Shown: piece after piece, positions 39,065 to 45,783 of the stretch
Layout of the letters: every line of letters starts with the position of its first letter
How positions within the stretch are numbered: the stretch's first letter is position 1
Assembly: GCA_944372445.1 (NCBI GenBank)
Contig: CALVZE010000005.1
Location: forward strand, 1 to 45,783
Reading direction: 5' to 3'
Source: an uncultured Clostridia bacterium
GTDB lineage: Bacteria > Bacillota > Clostridia > Christensenellales > UBA1242
Length of the DNA: 45,783 nucleotides
Program-made: the position numbers and the translations under genes
Notes under the pieces: model-generated
Databases searched by the model: none
What the model saw: only the letters and a program-made list of their open reading frames with translations
Told to the model about the DNA's origin: nothing

Positions 39065-40015
39065 TTATTGACGGCTATGTTCTTTGCTTTTAATTATTTG
39101 AAGGGCGCCGTCTGCAAACAAATTGCTCAAATTTTTCATAGTTGTATATCTGTTGAATTTATTAAATCGATTTACATATTCCGTTTTACTTATTTTTCCT
39201 TCGTTGTAAGCCAAAGATAGGTGACTAAAAAGCATTATTTGTGCATCTTTTATATTTTTTTGACAAGTATCCATTGTGTTTAAACTCAAATTAACGCCAT
39301 GTAGCCAAATATTCGCAGCAGTTCCCACATAATCGAGTTTTTCTTCTACATTTTCAAATTTAGCATTATCAGTAGAAGTCATTTGATTATACAACTTTGA
39401 GATATTTTCTCTCCCTTTTCCATTATCAGCCAAAGCACAAAATTGATTTTCGGTTATGCCCATAACAGCTGAAAATTGAGAAATAAAATTGCCATTTAAT
39501 TTATACCACCACAGTCCGCTCGGGAAAACGTGCCCTGGAAATAGGTTTTTGTCAGTAGTTGAAGGAATTTCTTTCCAAGGTTCATTATTTTTAAATTCGT
39601 TGCGAATGTATGAGTGGTAACAATTTTCTCCATTTATCGTAGTGATTCCTTCGCTTAAAAATTCTCCTTTTCGTGCGGAAATTATGTCGCCGGTTTCCTC
39701 GTTATAAGAACCACTATTATCATCAGTCCACAATCCTGTTAGCCTTTCGCCGTTATGGTTAATATATGAGCATCGAGCGTGGTCTAATTCGTGAAAAACT
39801 GTTTCATAAAGAATGAATTTGTCTTTATAGTTTGTATTGACAACCATTTTGTCGTCTTTTAGTGAGTAAAAACCAGCAGCACCATAATCTAACGGTGCGA
39901 GTTCAATTTTTAGATTTTTTAGGTGTCGTTCTTGTTCTAGCGACAGCCGTCCGTTAGCTTTGAAGTAGGCTATAAAATACATCCACAATTTACTAACTTC
40001 GGTTGTTGTTATCAT
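39065..40015 (-). CDS. Unknown protein with HExxH zinc-protease motif
   Basis: 316 residues, AAGGAG 6 nt before the ATG. The motif VFHELDHARCS (His-Glu-x-x-His, about residues 73-77) matches zincin metallopeptidases. Upstream LDYGAAGFYSLKDDKMVVNT and a downstream EETGD/EGIT region are typical surroundings, but the third ligand is not certain. No signal peptide or transmembrane helix, so it acts inside unless exported by an unknown route. The promoter carries a C8 tract. Substrate unknown; a self-acting or anti-phage protease is possible but not shown. Confidence 0.65.
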   Translation of the reverse strand: MITTTEVSKLWMYFIAYFKANGRLSLEQERHLKNLKIELAPLDYGAAGFYSLKDDKMVVNTNYKDKFILYETVFHELDHARCSYINHNGERLTGLWTDDNSGSYNEETGDIISARKGEFLSEGITTINGENCYHSYIRNEFKNNEPWKEIPSTTDKNLFPGHVFPSGLWWYKLNGNFISQFSAVMGITENQFCALADNGKGRENISKLYNQMTSTDNAKFENVEEKLDYVGTAANIWLHGVNLSLNTMDTCQKNIKDAQIMLFSHLSLAYNEGKISKTEYVNRFNKFNRYTTMKNLSNLFADGALQIIKSKEHSRQ

Positions 40016-40038
40016 AGTAACTCCTTTTTCTTATCCCT

Positions 40039-40066
40039 ATTATAAATCGGGGGGGGTAGTTGTCAA
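40039..40066 (-). promoter_or_regulatory. Promoter with C8 tract in spacer (phase-variation type)
   Basis: Minus strand TTGACA (plus 40061-40066), TATAAT (plus 40039-40044), spacer 16 nt reading ACTA-C8-GATT (run at plus 40049-40056). Confidence 0.85.
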
Positions 40067-40111
40067 GTTATTTTACGAAAAAAATATTGTTATTGTTTTT
40101 TACTAAATTAA

Positions 40112-40139
40112 ATAAAAAGAAAAAGTGTCTAAAACACTT
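40112..40139 (-). terminator. Terminator of veg
   Basis: AAGTGT (40123-40128), loop CTAAA, ACACTT (40134-40139), touching the veg stop; T-rich tract follows on the minus strand. Confidence 0.65.
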
Positions 40140-40362
40140 AGCCGTCAAACACAACATCACCGCAAAGCACATCAAAATAGGAAAAAGTTTGCAGTTTTTC
40201 ATCTACCTTTATGGTGAAAACGCTCGGATAGACATCGTTAATTGTGGCAGTTACGATATCTATCTTCTTTCGTCCGCGGTTGATACTTAAAGTTACGCTT
40301 TGACCCTTCAAATTTTTTATTTTATCTTTAATTTCGCTTAATCCATATATTGCTTTTCTCAT
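40138..40362 (-). CDS. veg: Veg family protein
   Basis: 74 residues from the ATG at 40362 (AGAGG 7 nt upstream); a longer frame lacks a ribosome site. Matches the Veg/DUF1021 pattern: IKDKIKNLKGQSVTLSINRGRKKIDIVTATINDVYPSVFTIKVDE, then FSYFDVLCGDVVF. Veg is a small, abundant protein of Firmicutes; in Bacillus subtilis it influences biofilm gene expression and is expressed strongly. Divergent from the SPOCS/LysM gene with ~110 nt between starts. Confidence 0.88.
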   Translation of the reverse strand: MRKAIYGLSEIKDKIKNLKGQSVTLSINRGRKKIDIVTATINDVYPSVFTIKVDEKLQTFSYFDVLCGDVVFDG

Positions 40363-40470
40363 ATTATCCTCTTTATGATTTTTGCCAAAGGACAATTTTT
40401 TAAACATTTTAGTTCTAAGTTTAAAGATATTTCAATATATTATCATATCGAACAAAGGTTTGGAGGTGTT

Positions 40471-41988
40471 ATGTCTTTCGAAAAAAATAGTTTTAAGGTG
40501 GTAAAGAAAAAGAGATTACAAAAGAGTGAATTTAATGTGGAATGTAATATTCCAGTTGATGGTGAGATAAACAAGATTTTTTCTGTTTGTCACACTGCTA
40601 TGGTTGAAAATTTAGAGGTTCTAAGTGGAGCTGTTAATTTCAATGGCAACATAGACTTTTGTATTCTCTATGAAGCCACAAACGGAGAAATATTAACTAA
40701 CAATTACAGCTGTCCATTTTCATCAAAAATTGAAGATGAAAAGATTGCTGTTGGCGACAAAGTGCAAGTTGATGTGGAAGTTGTTGATTTTTCTGTTGAT
40801 AATGCGACAAATTCAAATATAAAAATCAATTGTCTTTTAATGCAGAAGGGCGTAATTATCTCATGTTATGACATTGAAACTATTGACACTAACGATGAAG
40901 ATATCTGTTCCAAGAAAGAGGAAATCTATCTTAGCACTTTTATCGGTGAAGCCTCAGAAGTATTTACAGCCACAAGTGAAGTGTCTATTAAAGAACCGGT
41001 CAGAAAAGTAGTGCTTTGTGATGCCTTAGTGTCAGTAAAGAATGTGGAATGTGGCAACAACTTTGTTTCAGTGACAGGTGAGGTTATCGGCAGACTTTTA
41101 TATCTCACAGAGAATGACCGCTACGAAACATCATATATTAATGAAAACTTCAAAGAGGAAGTTGAGCTTGAAGGTGTTACAAGAAATTCTGTTGCAGAAG
41201 CATTTGTGAATATTAAAAGAAATCAAATGAAGTGTGAAGTTTTGGAGCAGGAAAGAGGGGTGGTTGTGAAACTTGATATTCCTGTTTGCCTAAAAGTTTG
41301 TGCTTTTGAAGAAAGAGCGTGCAGTGTCATCAAAGATATTTATAGTTGCAAGGAAGATATAGAAATTTCAACAGAGTCTTTTGACACGACAAAGGAATTA
41401 AGTCAAGATTTCTTTGAAACAAAAATTGACGGCACGCTAAACTTAGACGAAAATCATCCGCGTGTTGATAAACTTCTCTTTGTTGCAGGCACAAATCTTA
41501 CTATTTCTAATTCCTATATACAAAACGGCGAACTATATGTGGAGGGTGTGGCAAAAGCAAATGTCGTATATCTAAACGATGAAGAAAATTCTCTTCATTC
41601 TGTCACCATGGAAGTGCCTTTTGTTGTCAGCGATAAAACGAGTGTTGCGTGTGAAAATCCTGAAATATCGATTAGTGCAGTGCTTTATGATGTAGATGTG
41701 ATTGTAAAGAAAGGGCGCGACCTATATTTTGACGGCAAGTTGAAAATTCATGCTAGATATGATTGTGAGGAAATTTGTGCGGTGATTACAAGCGCCAACC
41801 TAACAGGTGACACTATTGAAAGAGATTGTTCGATTGAACTTATATATGCAAAGTCTGGCATGGAAGCGTGGGATATCGCAAAGCAGTTTAAAGTTAGAGA
41901 AGAAGTTTTGATGCTTCAAAATCCAGAAGTTGCCTTTCCTCTAACCGAAGACACAAATGTTATTGTATACTACCAAAAAACTAATTAA
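40471..41988 (+). CDS. sipL: SPOCS/LysM spore-coat morphogenesis protein (SipL-like)
   Basis: 505 residues from the ATG at 40471 with GGAGG 5 nt upstream; the longer frame has no such site. Repeated beta-rich SPOCS (DUF3794) segments fill residues about 20-440 (for example FSVCHTAMVENLEVLSGAVNFNG; LSQDFFETKIDGTLNLDE; ISAVLYDVDVIVKKGRDLYFDGK). A C-terminal LysM domain ends the protein (GMEAWDIAKQFKVREEVLMLQNPE). The order SPOCS-LysM is that of SipL, which with SpoIVA anchors the clostridial spore coat. Location near spoIIR, sleB and ypeB fits. Confidence 0.8.
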   Translation: MSFEKNSFKVVKKKRLQKSEFNVECNIPVDGEINKIFSVCHTAMVENLEVLSGAVNFNGNIDFCILYEATNGEILTNNYSCPFSSKIEDEKIAVGDKVQVDVEVVDFSVDNATNSNIKINCLLMQKGVIISCYDIETIDTNDEDICSKKEEIYLSTFIGEASEVFTATSEVSIKEPVRKVVLCDALVSVKNVECGNNFVSVTGEVIGRLLYLTENDRYETSYINENFKEEVELEGVTRNSVAEAFVNIKRNQMKCEVLEQERGVVVKLDIPVCLKVCAFEERACSVIKDIYSCKEDIEISTESFDTTKELSQDFFETKIDGTLNLDENHPRVDKLLFVAGTNLTISNSYIQNGELYVEGVAKANVVYLNDEENSLHSVTMEVPFVVSDKTSVACENPEISISAVLYDVDVIVKKGRDLYFDGKLKIHARYDCEEICAVITSANLTGDTIERDCSIELIYAKSGMEAWDIAKQFKVREEVLMLQNPEVAFPLTEDTNVIVYYQKTN

Positions 41989-42014
41989 GGGATGATTTTT
42001 ATCATTCCTTTTTT
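41987..42014 (+). terminator. Terminator of sipL, overlapping its stop codon
   Basis: AAGGGATGAT (41987-41996), loop TTTT, ATCATTCCTT (42001-42010), then T's; one G-U pair. Confidence 0.85.
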
Positions 42015-42144
42015 ATCAATTTAAAATTTATATTAATTCAATTTTTAGTTTATTTTAATTTTTTCTTATTTTTTCATCTTTTTTCACGCTTTTTTCATTA
42101 ATTTTATAAGTTTTTTAGTCAAAAGTAAATTTAGAGGTGAAAAA

Positions 42145-42672
42145 ATGAAGTATTTGATTTCCTTTATAGCAGTGGTGACTATAACGCTTATATTGGTTTT
42201 TTGTGGCAATTTTGGCGGAGCAACAAACGAAGAATATTTCCGTATTCATATACGCGCAAACTCAAACAGCGCAGAGGATCAAAATGTGAAATATGAGGTA
42301 AAAGATGAAGTTGTGGAGTTTCTTATTCCACTTCTTGCAGATGCCGAAACTAAGGACGAGGCAGAAGATACAATGAATGAGAACTTGCATCTAATTGAAG
42401 GGGTGGCGAATGAGGTTTTGAAGGCACATGGGTTTTCATACAAATCAAAGGCGTATATCTCCTTTGAGAAATTCCCAACGCGGGCATATGATGACCTTGT
42501 GCTTGAAGAAGGCTTTTATGATGCGCTTATCTTAGCGTTAGGCACAGGCGAGGGAGATAATTGGTGGTGTGTAGTCTATCCTCCTTTTTGCTTTTTAGAA
42601 ACAAAAAATTCTGAAAATTATGTGTATATTTCTAAAATTTGGGAAATTATAAATAATATCATCGGTAAATAG
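42145..42672 (+). CDS. spoIIR: Stage II sporulation protein R
   Basis: 175 residues, AGAGGTG 6 nt before the ATG. N-terminal signal/anchor helix (about 3-20), then the SpoIIR signature: RIHIRANSNSAEDQNVKYEVKDEV (about 33-56), FPTRAYDD, EEGFYDALILALGTGEGDNWWCVVYPPFCF (about 122-151). SpoIIR is secreted from the forespore and triggers SpoIIGA to process pro-sigma-E in the mother cell. Full length without extra C-terminal domain. Stop is TAG. Confidence 0.93.
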   Translation: MKYLISFIAVVTITLILVFCGNFGGATNEEYFRIHIRANSNSAEDQNVKYEVKDEVVEFLIPLLADAETKDEAEDTMNENLHLIEGVANEVLKAHGFSYKSKAYISFEKFPTRAYDDLVLEEGFYDALILALGTGEGDNWWCVVYPPFCFLETKNSENYVYISKIWEIINNIIGK

Positions 42673-42780
42673 GATTGCTTGTCATAACTTATTAACAGGT
42701 TTTATACATGAAGTAATTTTCTTAGCTGTAAAAGTAACAAGTTAAAAATGACCGATAATAATTAAAATATGGAGGAAAAA

Positions 42781-43455
42781 ATGAAAAAAAGAATTTTTGC
42801 CCTTGTCAGCGCGCTTGTTTTTGCGATTATTGGCATCGGCGCAATCGCCACTATTGCTTATACATATCATACAACAGGCATAGCAAGTGCAGCAATATCT
42901 ACAAGCGAAACGCGTTTAGTTCAACAACGCCTAAAAAGCTGGGGGTATTATACGGGGAGTGTTGACGGAATTTATGGCAGTTTGACGCGTTCGGCTGTCA
43001 GAAAATTTCAACAAACCAATGGGCTTCAAGTGGATGGAATTGTCGGACCGCAAACAGCTGCGGCAATAGGTTTTTCCATCAAAAGCGACAGTGCAACAAC
43101 TTCAAACAATGACCTATATCTTCTTGCCAAATGTGTTTATGCTGAGGCGAGAGGGGAAAGCTATGTTGGGCAAGTTGCAGTTGCAGCGGTTATTTTAAAT
43201 AGGGTGGAGAGCGAAAAGTTCCCTAATACTATTGCTGGTGTTATCTATCAGCCATACGCTTTCACTGCGGTTAGTGACGGACAAATCAATTTAGAGCCTG
43301 ACCAAACAGCATACAACGCCGCTCGTGACGCTCTCAATGGTTGGGACCCTACTTATGGCAGTCTTTATTACTATAATCCTGCGACAGCCACAAGCTCTTG
43401 GATTTGGTCGAGGAAGACGGTTGTGACAATAGGTAAGCATGTCTTTGCAATATAG
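42781..43455 (+). CDS. sleB: Spore cortex-lytic enzyme SleB
   Basis: 224 residues from the ATG at 42781; the ATG 12 nt earlier is part of the GGAGG ribosome site. Signal peptide (about 1-32), a peptidoglycan-binding_1 domain (LVQQRLKSWGYYTGSVDGIYG, then AVRKFQQTNGLQVDGIVGPQT) and a C-terminal Hydrolase_2 catalytic domain with the Glu in CVYAEARGES (about 117). SleB is a lytic transglycosylase cleaving cortex during germination. ypeB follows 9 nt after; its Shine-Dalgarno overlaps the sleB TAG. Confidence 0.93.
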   Translation: MKKRIFALVSALVFAIIGIGAIATIAYTYHTTGIASAAISTSETRLVQQRLKSWGYYTGSVDGIYGSLTRSAVRKFQQTNGLQVDGIVGPQTAAAIGFSIKSDSATTSNNDLYLLAKCVYAEARGESYVGQVAVAAVILNRVESEKFPNTIAGVIYQPYAFTAVSDGQINLEPDQTAYNAARDALNGWDPTYGSLYYYNPATATSSWIWSRKTVVTIGKHVFAI

Positions 43456-43464
43456 GAGGTAGTT

Positions 43465-44925
43465 ATGGAAATTATTGATAATATAGAAAAAAGCGAAAAT
43501 ACACAAGAAAAATTGATAAAAACGCAAAAAAAATTAGAAAATTCTAAAAAAAACAATCAAAAATGCAAAATTGAGAACGATAGGAAGGCTGGGAAAATCA
43601 ATAGATTTAAAAATGCGGTGGTTGGCTTGTCGCTCGCCGTTGCAATACTTGGCGCTACCACGCTTGGTTTGGGTGTGGCGTATGGCGTGACTCAGAACAA
43701 GGTGGACACATATGGCACGCAACTTGAAAGCGTCTATCAAAAGAACTATTATGAGCTTGTTGATAATGTTAATAATGCCGACATGGAGATGAGTAAACTT
43801 TTGAATGCCACAAATTCCACATATCAAAAAAAGATGCTGACGGAAATTGCCAGCGCTTCTAAAAACATGCAAAACAATATTGCACTTCTTCCTCTCACCG
43901 GCGAAGATGTTTTAGAGAGTGTTAGATTTGTCAATCAGCTTTCGGGCTATACAACCATATTAGAAGAAAAACTAGCAAATGGTGAAGATTTAACCACAGA
44001 GGACTTAGAAATGTTGCAAGAATTACATATGGCGCTTATTAGCATGAAAGACAACTTGAATAGAATTTCTATGAATATGCGCAACGGTTATAGTATTCTT
44101 GATGCAAGCAGTGAAATGAATGGCGACCTTAACAGCTTTACTGTTGATTTTAACCAAATTAAAGCAAAGGATGTTGATTATCCAACTATGATATATGACG
44201 GACCATTTTCAGATTCTGTTGTCAATCAAAAAGTTAAAGGGCTTTCTGGCAAAGAGATTACGGAAGAAGAAGCTGGCGAAGTTTTAGGAAAGGTGATTAA
44301 AAACATTTCATATTATAAGTATAACGGCAAGACAGAGGGGAAATTTGAAACCTACAATTTTGATGTGGTCACGAGCGACAATCAAGAGCTATATGCACAA
44401 GTGACTATACAAGGCGGACATGTTCTTACTGTCAGCGGGCAAAATACAAGTGATGTCAAAAAATATGATATGAAAACAGGCGAAAAGATAGCAAAAGAGT
44501 TTGCAAAAGCTAACGGTGTAGAAAATCCTAATGTTGTTTGGAGCGAAGAGCTTAACAATCAAGCATATTTCAATATTGCACCGAAGGAAAATGAAATTAT
44601 TTTATATCCAGACCTTGTAAAAGTTAAGGTAGATTTAGAGTTTGGTGATGTTATAGGATACGATGCAATTTCCTATTGGACCAACCACACGGATAGAAGT
44701 TTAGGCAAGGCGAGCGATGTAAGCGTTTCTCTTCCAAGCGGATTTAAAGTGGTGAATAAGCGCTTAGTTCTTGCGCCACTTGACTATAATCGTGAAGTTT
44801 TGTGCTATGAATATCAATGCGAAAAGGAAGGTATTACTTATTACTTCTATTTCAATGCGCAAACAGGCGAAGAGGAAAATATTCTAAAAGTGATTGAAAC
44901 AACGGACTCTTCAAAACTTATGTAA
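43465..44925 (+). CDS. ypeB: Germination protein YpeB
   Basis: 486 residues, TAGGAGG 7 nt before the ATG. A charged cytoplasmic start (about 1-46) precedes one transmembrane helix (about 50-75). A helical region (about 80-215) is followed by the YPEB domain made of PepSY-like repeats (GKEITEEEAGEVLGKVI, EKIAKEFAKANGVENP, VYYFYFNAQTG-type end ITYYFYFNAQTGEEENI). YpeB holds SleB in the dormant spore and is needed for its stability; the sleB-ypeB pair is classic. A terminator-like hairpin follows only after ~110 nt. Confidence 0.92.
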   Translation: MEIIDNIEKSENTQEKLIKTQKKLENSKKNNQKCKIENDRKAGKINRFKNAVVGLSLAVAILGATTLGLGVAYGVTQNKVDTYGTQLESVYQKNYYELVDNVNNADMEMSKLLNATNSTYQKKMLTEIASASKNMQNNIALLPLTGEDVLESVRFVNQLSGYTTILEEKLANGEDLTTEDLEMLQELHMALISMKDNLNRISMNMRNGYSILDASSEMNGDLNSFTVDFNQIKAKDVDYPTMIYDGPFSDSVVNQKVKGLSGKEITEEEAGEVLGKVIKNISYYKYNGKTEGKFETYNFDVVTSDNQELYAQVTIQGGHVLTVSGQNTSDVKKYDMKTGEKIAKEFAKANGVENPNVVWSEELNNQAYFNIAPKENEIILYPDLVKVKVDLEFGDVIGYDAISYWTNHTDRSLGKASDVSVSLPSGFKVVNKRLVLAPLDYNREVLCYEYQCEKEGITYYFYFNAQTGEEENILKVIETTDSSKLM

Positions 44926-45257
44926 TAATATCTTATTAAAAACAATAACCTTTGTTAAAAAGACACAAAAATAGAATAAAAAATACAAAATGGTCGCCAA
45001 ATAAAATTTTGAATGTTGTGTTTGGGTGAAAGATTTATATGAGTTCGGTCTTATTCCGGACTCATTTTAAATTAAATAATTATAAACAATTAATATGATT
45101 ATTTCTTAGATGAATAACATTATATTTTACAGGGTCATGTCAACTAGGAACGCTAATTTTTCAAAAAATTTTTTATAAATTTTGATTAAGACGATAAGTT
45201 TTATAGATAGAATATTTTTCGGTAGAAAAAATTTTTTAAAATTAATGCAAAAAAAAG
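44926..45257. other. Spacer after ypeB
   Basis: No gene seen. It holds the hairpin at 45039-45068, and otherwise AT-rich sequence up to the G8-tract promoter at 45258. Confidence 0.5.
45039..45068 (+). terminator. Terminator downstream of ypeB
   Basis: ATGAGTTCGG (45039-45048), 7-nt loop, CCGGACTCAT (45056-45065), then TTT; one G-U pair. The ~113 nt between the ypeB stop and this hairpin show no further reading frame with a ribosome site. Confidence 0.75.
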
Positions 45258-45287
45258 TTGACATTGGGGGGGGATATTTGGTAAAAT
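45258..45287 (+). promoter_or_regulatory. Promoter with G8 tract in spacer (phase-variation type)
   Basis: TTGACA (45258-45263), TAAAAT (45282-45287) with TG upstream, spacer 18 nt containing eight G (45266-45273). Loss of one G would give 17 nt. Confidence 0.8.
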
Positions 45288-45315
45288 AAGAGTGAAACCA
45301 ATAAGGAGGGGTAAA

Positions 45316-45783
45316 ATGGGATTAATAAAATCAAAAAAATTCTGGGCAGTGTCAATTATCGCAGTTCTTCTTGTTTCCTTTATGTTTTTGGCAACTGCGT
45401 GCTGTGGCACAAGCACAACAAATGTTTCCACTTATGCCGAATTTGTGGACGCACTTAAAGGAACAAGTGAAGTGATTAAACTTGAAAAGGACATCTTGGT
45501 TGAAGCGCCAATTGTTGTCACAAGAGAAGTTGTGCTTGACATGAACGGAAAAACACTTTCCAATGAAGTTGACATTTGGGATGAAGGTGCTAACGCTTGG
45601 GCAATCATTTCTGTTCGCGAAGGCGGAGTTTTAACCGTTGAAGGCAATGGTAAGATTCAAACAAAAGAAAATGATTGCTATGCCATAGATGTTATGGATG
45701 GCGGATACCTTGTTGTTAACGACGGAGAATTTGTGGGAAACATTTCTGCCGTATATGTTTATGAAGGTTCAGCACAAATTAAT
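45316..45783 (+). CDS. Beta-helix lipoprotein, paralogue, 3' end outside window
   Basis: 156 residues visible; runs off the right edge. AAGGAGGGG precedes the ATG. Lipobox LATAC with Cys29 at the same position as the 23352 gene, and a matching body: STYAEFVDAL, VIKLEKDILVE, VVTREVVLDMNGKTLSN (17 residues identical), LTVEGNGKI, KENDCYAIDV. The N-terminal signal regions are diverged while the lipobox is kept. It should be a surface-anchored beta-helix protein. Behind a G8-tract promoter with an 18-nt spacer, it may switch independently of its paralogue. Confidence 0.82.
   Translation, partial: MGLIKSKKFWAVSIIAVLLVSFMFLATACCGTSTTNVSTYAEFVDALKGTSEVIKLEKDILVEAPIVVTREVVLDMNGKTLSNEVDIWDEGANAWAIISVREGGVLTVEGNGKIQTKENDCYAIDVMDGGYLVVNDGEFVGNISAVYVYEGSAQIN

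Noticed and set aside
40426..40451. Sigma-E-like GATATT...CATATCGA upstream of sipL
   Set aside because: The 12-nt spacing and the weak -10 do not meet the usual consensus; kept only as a thought.
1..45783. CRISPR arrays, tRNA, rRNA, insertion sequences
   Set aside because: No regularly spaced repeats, cloverleaf or rRNA-like sequence, and no transposase or integrase reading frame were seen on either strand.

Overview
The window is low-GC DNA from an endospore-forming member of the Clostridia (Firmicutes), probably an uncultured gut lineage. The evidence is the spore gene set (sipL-like SPOCS/LysM protein, spoIIR, sleB, ypeB, cwlD), veg, whiA, pyruvate-phosphate dikinase, AGGAGG-type ribosome binding sites and AT-rich spacers. 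The taxon is inferred; no rRNA marker is present. I found no rRNA, tRNA, CRISPR array, integrase or transposase.

Layout. 1-2.9 kb: the end of a large glycine-rich surface-type protein, then radC. 2.9-9.7 kb: a small membrane-anchored winged-helix protein facing a tight operon of PHP phosphoesterase, whiA, dnaE and pfkA with 1-4 nt overlaps. 9.7-11.5 kb: a Nudix hydrolase and a cluster of four tiny XRE regulators with a clear operator, followed by a REP-like repeat. 11.5-18.8 kb: a SPOR-like membrane protein, patatin, ComEC-like MBL protein, a P-loop-less kinase-like protein, transketolase, an unknown acidic protein behind a structured leader, and an alpha/beta hydrolase. 18.8-21.8 kb: an accessory stretch with two very small ORFs, an SH3-like membrane protein, and a polymorphic-toxin-type locus (CPCC protein, immunity-like protein, and a MuF/DUF6883 gene split by one in-frame TAG). 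21.8-30.2 kb: cwlD, a second winged-helix membrane protein, a beta-helix lipoprotein, uvrB, uvrA and walJ/yycJ. 30.3-35 kb: a cytoplasmic sialidase-like protein with a divergent MarR regulator, glmM, gtrA and engB. 35-38 kb: ppdK. 38-40 kb: two unknown proteins, one with HExxH, on near-identical promoter cassettes. 40-45 kb: veg and the spore genes. The right edge cuts a paralogue of the beta-helix lipoprotein.

The most notable signal is a set of four promoters with a C/G homopolymer (three of 8 nt, one C7-T-C3) inside the spacer between a perfect TTGACA and the -10 box. Spacers are 16, 16, 16 and 18 nt, so a one-base slip would move each toward the 17-nt optimum. Two drive paralogous beta-helix lipoproteins; two are nearly identical cassettes in front of unrelated genes. 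This is the architecture of slipped-strand phase variation and may define a small phase-variable regulon.

Two further systems stand out. Several genes (patatin, kinase-like, uvrB, uvrA, engB, gtrA, SH3-like) have a strong -10 box exactly 6-7 nt before the ATG and no Shine-Dalgarno, which predicts leaderless mRNAs. Two other genes have leaders whose Shine-Dalgarno lies in a stable hairpin: a 17-bp stem whose 5' arm begins at the predicted transcription start (before 16917), and a 7+5 bp hairpin before glmM.
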